A program made the position numbers and the translations under genes. This document shows positions 57,401 through 64,000 of a stretch of DNA of 64,000 nt, piece by piece (the first letter of the stretch is position 1; every line of letters starts with the position of its first letter). The stretch is from Poecilobothrus nobilitatus (taxonomy: Eukaryota > Arthropoda > Insecta > Diptera > Dolichopodidae). The stretch covers positions 207,348,093-207,412,092 of the forward strand of contig OX352773.1 in the NCBI GenBank assembly GCA_947095535.1. Direction: 5' to 3'. A model generated the notes under the pieces. It had not been told where the DNA came from and searched no databases. It saw only the letters and a program-made list of their open reading frames with translations.

Positions 57401-60400
57401 TTCGCTTTTTTAAAACTCAAGTGACTTATTAATTTTTTTGTGACCTCAATGACAATAAATATATTAATTTGTTAAAACAAACATTTCGTAGTCAAACTCG
57501 TATTTTGTTATGTTGACAAAAACAAATTTCTACTAACTCACAGCTTTTACATAAAATTATATTTTATAAATAATGAAAGAGTCTTTTTACTGTCAATAAG
57601 TAAAAATTCGTTAATTGCTAACTGTCAATTATAAATTAAAATTGTGCATAAAAAAGCCAGGATTTTAAGATTTTACAAATATTAAGAAATAAGTAAATTT
57701 TTATTATTCTTTATTTATTTAAATAACATAATCGAATTTATTATAGTACATTAATAAGGAATATTTTGAATAATTTAATTTTAATTCCAAATCCGATGTA
57801 TATTAGTTTTTTTTTTATCACTGCACCACCAAACAACTTACTAAAATTTTTGAAATTTGTTGTCCCATATTGGATAATTGAATTAATAGCAACTATTATA
57901 TGTGTTAGGAAAATACTAAATAATTTATTAATTTTTCAAATAATTTTCTGATGATTCTATATAATAATTCTAAAAAATTTCAATGTCTGGGATACATCAA
58001 TTTATATTGGGTTAATTATCTTTTTGCACTTGAAGTATTTTTTCAATTAATTATTTTTAGCAAATTGAAAACTAATTTTACAAGCGTTAAATGAACATAA
58101 CCGAAAATAAAATATTTTCCTTAAACCTTCATTTTTATATATATACAACTTTTTAACATTAGTAGGTCAAAAAAAGTTTTAAAAGATTGTAAAAAATATT
58201 AGCCAGAGCTAGCAAACATTTTTTTTAGATTTCCATATTTCGTTATTATGGTGTTGGTTAACGCATGGTGTTATTAAATTTGATTTTAGAGTTTCATAGA
58301 AGAATTCATTTTAGAGTTTTAGAGTTTCATAGAAATACAAAAGAAGAAATTTTATAACTCCTAATACCGAATACGGTAATTGAAAAATTGTTTTTATAAA
58401 AAATAAACTTCGAAATTTGTACAATACTTTCTAATCGAGTACAAAAAGATAATAAATATGGTTGAAAAAAAATCTTTAAAAATACTTTTACATATCATTT
58501 AACTTTAGAGATTTTATGTGATATCAAGTATTATACATATTATGTGAACATCAATATACAAAAAAATTTATAAAGAGTGCAAATATGAAAACTACAATAT
58601 TAATCTATATTATGATTTAATTTGATTCCTTAGGAAAAAAAAAAAACATCGTCAAGTAGTGTGCTAAAAATGTGAAACGATGTAATTATTAAAATAAAAA
58701 TAATAAATAAATAAAAAATGATAAAAATAAATTAATAAAAATTTAGCAGAAATAAAAAAAATATGCATAGTATTGTGTATAAAAAAATTTAATATTTATT
58801 TGCCAATTTTAAATATACAAAAATTAAATGAAAAATGAAATATTAAGCAAAATATAATATATAATATAAAAATATGTGTGTAAATATATTACAATATATA
58901 ATCTACAACATAAATAAATTTTAATTTTAATTTATAGTCCAACTATATTAATGTTTTTTTTTTTTTATTAAATAATAAATTGAATAAATTTAATAAATTA
59001 CAATGTTTTAGAATTTATTAGTACCTCTATCTACTATATGAATAAAATGTATGAATTATTAGTATTAAAAAAAAAATTTAATATAAATTTGAATGGAGAA
59101 TTATTTTATGTAAATTATGAAATAATTTTATTATAAACTATAAGATATCGCATATATATTGTAAAATATGTAAATATTATAAGGATTTTATGTATAACTC
59201 AAAAAAATCAAAAGTATAGAAGTTTATTAGTATAATAATTAAAATAATAATGAATGAATGCTATTCTAAATTTTTGGTTGAATATTCTGAACTAAAATCA
59301 TGAGAATTTTCTATGCGGCAAAACTTACCAATAACAAATAATTTTTAGTCTTGCTGTTACCTACTAACTTTTACTATAATGACAGAAAGAATTTATAAAA
59401 TATTGTTGAATATTTTTAAATTAAAAAAAAAAAAAAAACCCTAATAATAATTTTTTTATGTCCAAGAAAATCGAATATTTCATAATTAATTTTCTAATTT
59501 ACACGATATTTTATAGTTTACAATAAAAAATAGTTTTTTTTTAAAAATGACAATGATATTAATTTGAATTTTAAATAATAAAATATAATAAGAATTAAGA
59601 ATTAATTGATTTAAATTACAAAAAAATATAAATTATTTTATTTCAAAAATATAAATAGATACGAAGCATAAAGTATCTTACAGCATTTTTAATTAATTTT
59701 TTTTATTAAAATTATATTTATTAATATATATATATATATATATGTGTTTTTTTTATTAAACTAAAGCAGTTTTTTTTTTAATTGTTATTTTAATATAATG
59801 CAAGTTTATATAATATCATAATATATGTATATAAAAATTTTTTTATATAATAGATATAATATAGGCCTGTACTAAGTATAGCAATACTATGATCAAAGTG
59901 TTGTTGACATTTGGTGTTGTGACATTTATCATTAAGCAAAATTTAAAATACAGTTAAATTATATAATTATAAATATAATTTAGATAATTTAATCTGTAAT
60001 TAATATTATTCGTAATTGTTTAATTTATCTTTATAATAATACTATAAAAATTAGAATTAAATTTAATTTTGGTAAAAATTTAAAGTTTTTAAAGTTAAAA
60101 TATATATGTATGTACTATAATAATCGTTTGACATTACTGATTTAAAAAAAAAAGAAGATATAAAAAATTATAAATATTCCAATTTTTATTTATATACTGC
60201 TTTAGTTTATTTACTTAAAATCTATTATTTATTATATGTATAAATATAAAAAAAATATATTTCTTCTAATTTCTAATATCTATATATTATATTCCTGTAT
60301 TATTTAGGTACATACTGTATTTTTATTTTAGCTTTGGCAAGTTTTTTTGTATTGTTTATTTCTTTTTTTATATTTTCTTTTAAAAATAATGTAATAAAAT

Positions 60401-63319
60401 TTAAATAATGTTTTGTAAAATTAAAAGATTAAAAAAATTAAATTAAATAAAAACAAAAAATAAAATTTTAATAAATAAAAAATTATATAAAAATTGCCCT
60501 TTAAAAGGAAATACTAATTAAAGTTATTAAACTAAATAAAAAAAAAAAATTAAATAAAAATTATAAAACAAAAAAAAAAAGTTTATATTTTTTGATTATC
60601 TTTCAAATTCTTTATTTTATAAGTGAGAATAATTAATTTTAATTTTAGATATTTATTTTATAATAATAATAACTTAATTTTTATACTTGTCATTTTGATT
60701 TGACAGTTCAGAAAGACAATTGTCTAAAAACAGTTTAAAAAGCTTAACTATACTTTTATTTGTTTTTGACAGTTTAAACATAACACAATATGTTTGAGAG
60801 TTTATTAAATTTTAATTATTAAAAGAAAAACTTAAATTTTAAGTGGAAAATATTAGTATGTATTACTATTAAGTAATAAATTTTAGAATCGGAGAAAATA
60901 GAAAACTCCCCTAGGAAAGAGGAGACATAAATTTAGACATAAAGAGGAGAATTAATAATCAATAATAATCATTATTCTACAACTTATTAATAATATTTTT
61001 TTTTTTGTTGAAATTTCATAACTATAAAATTTTTTTTTTCTGAGTTCAATAATTATTCTCATAATAGTAACAAATATTAAAAAATCTATAAAAGAGAAAA
61101 AAAAAAATTAAAATAAAACCAGAAAATATAGGAATAATAATAATAATAATGAAAAATTATAAATTTTAATTAGAATAAAAGAAAAACTATTATAAATCTA
61201 AAATAAAGATGAATGCTTATACATATATGAATAAGTTTAGACTGAATGATTGAAGTAAAATGAATGTTATAAGAAATGATAAATGAATTAATATTGTTTT
61301 AATAATAAGTAGTATTTTCTAAAATAAATTAAATACAGATGTCCGATATAATATCTACTTTTTTATACTCATTTAAAGTTTTCACTTGACAAAAACAATG
61401 AAAGAGCAAAAATAATGAAGTAAAAAGAAATTTTTTTTTTTGAAAATTATATGTTTTAATATAATTAAATTATATTAATTTAATTCATTTTAAAATAATT
61501 ACTAATGCAATTTTTTTTTTTTTAAATTATATAATGAATAATTTTCAATATAATTATTTTAAATATTAACAATCTACTCAAATTTATACTAATTAATCAT
61601 TATAATTAATTATCAAATATCATTTTAAATTATTTTCCTTTAACATATGTTCAGTGGTATGTAATTAACATCAATATATTTTAAATTTTTAAATAAATCT
61701 ATTACATAAATATAATGTAATAAATATAATTTGAAAAAATAATTTAAATTAATTAAATTGAATTTGACAGTTATTGAAATAGTTAATTAAACATATCATA
61801 AAAAAGTAATTTTTAAAAATTTATTGGAGAAAATATTATTAATTAATAAGTGGGATAATATTTTGAAAATGTTAAAATTAAAATAATATAAAATAAAGAT
61901 AAAATAAATTTTATTTTAAATTATGTATTTAATTTTCATTTATATTTAAATTAAACTTATGTTAAATGAAATTATTACTATTAGAATCCAATGTAATATT
62001 TTTAAAAATATTTCTATTAATAATTTATATATTGTTTTGTTTTAAAAAAATGTATATCATTAATTTTAGTTATTTTGTGAAAGTTAAGTTCAAAAGTTAA
62101 TTGAATTCTAATAATTTATTTCCTTTTTCTTGTGTAATCTTTAAAATATTATCTTTTAGAAAACATATTAAATATATTATATATATGTATATAACATATC
62201 AATAATAAAATTCTATCTTGTTTTATTTAAAAATTTAATAATATGCTATAACATTTATATTTACCACTTTACATATATGTACATATATATATATATTTGT
62301 ACTTAATAATAATATAAAATTTTTAAATTAATGACTTAAAAAACTAGACTCAAAGGGAGTAATTATATTAATAATAATAATAATAATTTTATATTTAAAA
62401 AAAAAAAAAAACAGAAGCGTTTATATTTTATATGCATTTAATTAATATTTTTATTTTTTACTTTATGCATCGTTTCTACATATATATTATTTATATTATT
62501 ATAAAAATATTTATTTTTGGTGCTCTTATAAAAACAATTAACTCAAAATATTTCAAATATGTGAAAAATTAAATTTATTTTACTTTTTAAACATATTAAA
62601 TATGTATTTTATATATTATAAATAATAGTATGAAATATTATATATTATAGTACACATACAATTAAAGGAAAAAAAAAAAAGAAAACGCAGTTGAATCCTT
62701 TTTGCAAAAAATTTTAAATTTTTTCTTTTAATTTTAAGCACCATTTAATAATTAAATTATTAATTTTTTTCTTTTTAACTTTTCAAATTTTATTTTAAAT
62801 ATATATATATATTTATATATATTTTTGTTTTTAAATTTTAACAATTAAATCAACTACAAAAAAAAAAGTTTTATTTTTTTTTTTTGTTTATTATTGTTTT
62901 GTATATTTTTAATGTTTATTTTTTGTTTAATTTTTGGTTTTTTTTGTATATTTTAAGTTTTTTTTTTTTTTCTTTTGTTTTTTTTTTTTTTTTATTTCTT
63001 ATTATTTTTTATTACTCACTTTCAGCCAATTTTTTATCCAGATTTTTTAAATTCTTAACGGACTCATTTATATTATCAGTAAGTCCTTTTTTGCCTTTAA
63101 TACTACTACTATTTAACAACGTCTTAGAGGCAGGAGTAGAAGAAGTAGAATGCGAAGTAGTTTTTGCATGACTTTGATGCTTATTCAAATTTGCATGTAG
63201 TTGAGCTGACTTTATTCTATCGTTATGTGATTTTTGAAAATGATGATCTCTATTAGTACCACTAGTAGGAGCTAAGGAGCTACTTTTCGATCGGGAATGG
63301 ATTGATGTGGATAGGGTTG
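48151..63319 (-). CDS. Unrecognised gene, 3' part, four exons
   Basis: Four minus-strand exons (63319-63020, 54083-53868, 53091-52978, 48449-48151) join into one open frame of about 309 residues ending in TAA. Every junction has a good GT-AG pair (donors GTGAGT, GTAAGT, GTATGT), and all three introns are phase 1, which supports one gene. The product is hydrophilic and looks largely disordered: a Ser/His/Lys-rich part, a SP-rich part with KSPPEP, KSPEQ and RSPDP, then the conserved-looking block PVNWTVPLDTGKTFTVTQNV. It ends with a Gln/Thr-rich stretch and a charged C-terminal helix, DVLEKARDRFDRFWG. I do not recognise the family. No enzyme or membrane domain is visible. The first exon shown starts mid-codon behind a splice acceptor, so the N-terminal part lies beyond 63319 and probably outside the window. 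Confidence 0.7.
48450..52977 (-). other. Intron of the unrecognised gene (4.5 kb)
   Basis: It is bounded by donor GTATGT (from 52977) and acceptor CAG (to 48450). No extra exon with matching phase was found. It contains a short GAA/AAG run (about 48728-48744), a CTG run of four to five units at about 52358-52371, the hairpin at 51718-51747, and a less A+T-rich block at about 49310-49620 whose nature is unknown. Confidence 0.55.
51718..51747. repeat. Perfect 13-bp inverted repeat, 4-base loop
   Basis: ACATACTTGTCAA (51718-51730) and its exact reverse complement (51735-51747) are separated by ATAA. It lies inside the 4.5-kb last intron of the minus-strand gene. Confidence 0.7.
52978..53091 (-). 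CDS. Internal exon of the unrecognised gene
   Basis: 114 bases, phase 1 at both ends, encoding ENISRPQSEIKASTPIDRAL and then PAIHSAPPELTEQAKLD. Acceptor TTTTTAG and donor GTATGT flank it. Being symmetrical and a multiple of three, it could be skipped without a frameshift. Confidence 0.75.
53868..54083 (-). CDS. Internal exon with SP motifs of the unrecognised gene
   Basis: 216 bases, phase 1 at both ends, between acceptor TTTTTAG and donor GTAAGT. It encodes 71 whole codons from DEVIGQDAGVSVSS to the block ending TVTQNVKE. Three basic-Ser-Pro motifs (KSPPEP, KSPEQ, RSPDP) within about 22 residues look like proline-directed kinase sites. The block VNWTVPLDTGKTFTVTQNV is the most structured-looking part of the protein and the best probe for its family. 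Codon use is less A/T-skewed than the surrounding DNA. Confidence 0.8.
54084..63019 (-). other. Large intron of the unrecognised gene (8.9 kb)
   Basis: It runs from donor GTGAGT at 63019 to acceptor TAG at 54084. No further exon of compatible phase was found, although short optional exons cannot be excluded. Contents are A/T runs, (TA)n (for example 59724-59743), (AAT)n at about 61131-61150 and 62371-62387, an imperfect duplication of TTTTAGAGTTTCATAGAA (58284 and 58317), and a block at about 54660-55620 that is less A+T-rich but shows no coding frame. Confidence 0.55.
63020..63319 (-). CDS. Most upstream exon found of the unrecognised gene
   Basis: 300 bases between acceptor AATAG and donor GTGAGT, phase 1 at both ends. 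It encodes 99 whole codons: a Ser/His/Lys-rich start (TLSTSIHSRSKSSSLAP), a His/Gln/Ala part, then a charged end, KGLTDNINESVKNLKNLDKK. The minus-strand reading frame continues through the donor to an immediate TAA, so an unspliced message would end here. Confidence 0.7.
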
Positions 63320-64000
63320 CTATTAAAAAATAATTGTTTTGGTATGTTTTGATTTTTGAATATTTTTTTTTTTTGATTTGTTTGATTGTTTAAATGATAT
63401 TTTTTTTTTATGATTTATTTAAAATTTTTAAAAAATTAATATTATTTATTATTTTTTTTTTATTGAAATAGAACTAAAAAAAAAAAAACAAATGACTTTA
63501 AAAATGTATTTAAATGAATTATAAAAGAGTTACACAAAGAGAAAGAGATAGAGAGTTAAAAAAATAATAAAATCCTTTTAAAAAAAAGAAAAAAAAAACA
63601 AAAATGATAATTTATAAAAAAAAACGAGAATAACTAAAATGAAATATAAAAAAAAAATGAAATTCGAAAACCAAAAAAATTAATATATGAATTCTACTTT
63701 TATGAATACCTGCAAATGAATATGTATATTTGTTACACCAGAAATCAGATTTAAATTTGATTTTACTATTGGAAATCTTAAAATATAATGACATAACTAT
63801 GAATGATCAGAAACTGTTAAAAGCTGATTATTGATTTTATCAAAAAAATTATCTATTTTTTGTTATTTATCTCATTAAATTTTTTATTGTATCATCTTAA
63901 AAACTTGTTAGGCACGAAAAATAGAACTTTTAACGTGAAATGCTTATTTTAAAATTTTGCAAATTGGTGCGTTTATTTATAGAGCTAATTTAACAGGGAA
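63320..64000 (-). other. Upstream intron of the unrecognised gene, no exon seen
   Basis: Homopolymer-rich DNA that continues to the window edge. A stop-free minus-strand stretch at 63612-63794 is Phe/Ile/Lys-rich and shows no clear exon pattern. Confidence 0.45.

Noticed and set aside
59325..59390. Possible minus-strand exon ending at GTAAGTTTTGCC in the large intron
   Set aside because: With the nearest acceptor, every frame, including the phase needed to join the neighbouring exons, meets a stop codon.
63020..63060. AAA-ATPase (spastin-type) linker resemblance in SVKNLKNLDKKLAE
   Set aside because: The next exon in phase does not encode an AAA domain, and no Walker motifs are found in the window.
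62884..63171. Plus-strand Phe-rich open frame
   Set aside because: It consists of poly(T) followed by the antisense of the minus-strand exon 63319-63020.

Overview
The window is very A+T-rich eukaryotic DNA, full of homopolymer A/T runs, (TA)n tracts and ACATA/TATGTA microsatellites. It contains short GT-AG introns, an exceptionally asparagine-rich protein and orthologues of fly genes. This fits an insect, most likely a fly (Diptera); the species cannot be named from the sequence. There is no bacterial or viral gene set, no CRISPR array, and no tRNA or rRNA that I could recognise.

Layout. 1-20556 is a gene-poor stretch of low-complexity DNA. It probably holds the regulatory DNA and 5' untranslated exon(s) of the next gene. 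20569-23295 (+) is one long coding exon for a Taranis-like SERTA-domain protein of 908 residues. 23296-31372 is non-coding and carries two candidate non-autonomous DNA transposons (25346-25880 and 28703-29078) and a patch resembling an insect retroelement remnant (about 28460-28565). 31428-31969 (-) is mitochondrial single-stranded DNA-binding protein in three exons. About 600 bases away and divergent from it, 32573-35012 (+) is an Egl-9/PHD2-type HIF prolyl hydroxylase in seven exons, with an N-terminal MYND zinc finger and a complete Fe(II)/2-oxoglutarate site. 35013-48150 is again gene-free. 48151-63319 (-) holds the last four exons found of a gene I do not recognise; its 5' part lies beyond the window or is undetected.

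Functionally, the hydroxylase (oxygen sensing) and mtSSB (mitochondrial DNA replication) share one short divergent promoter region, which contains a single ACGTG hypoxia-response core. Taranis is a transcription and cell-cycle co-regulator. The unrecognised gene encodes a mostly disordered protein tail. All three of its detected introns are phase 1, so its two internal exons could be skipped without changing frame.

Exons were built by hand from splice signals, reading frame and family resemblance. Counts and alignments were made by eye.
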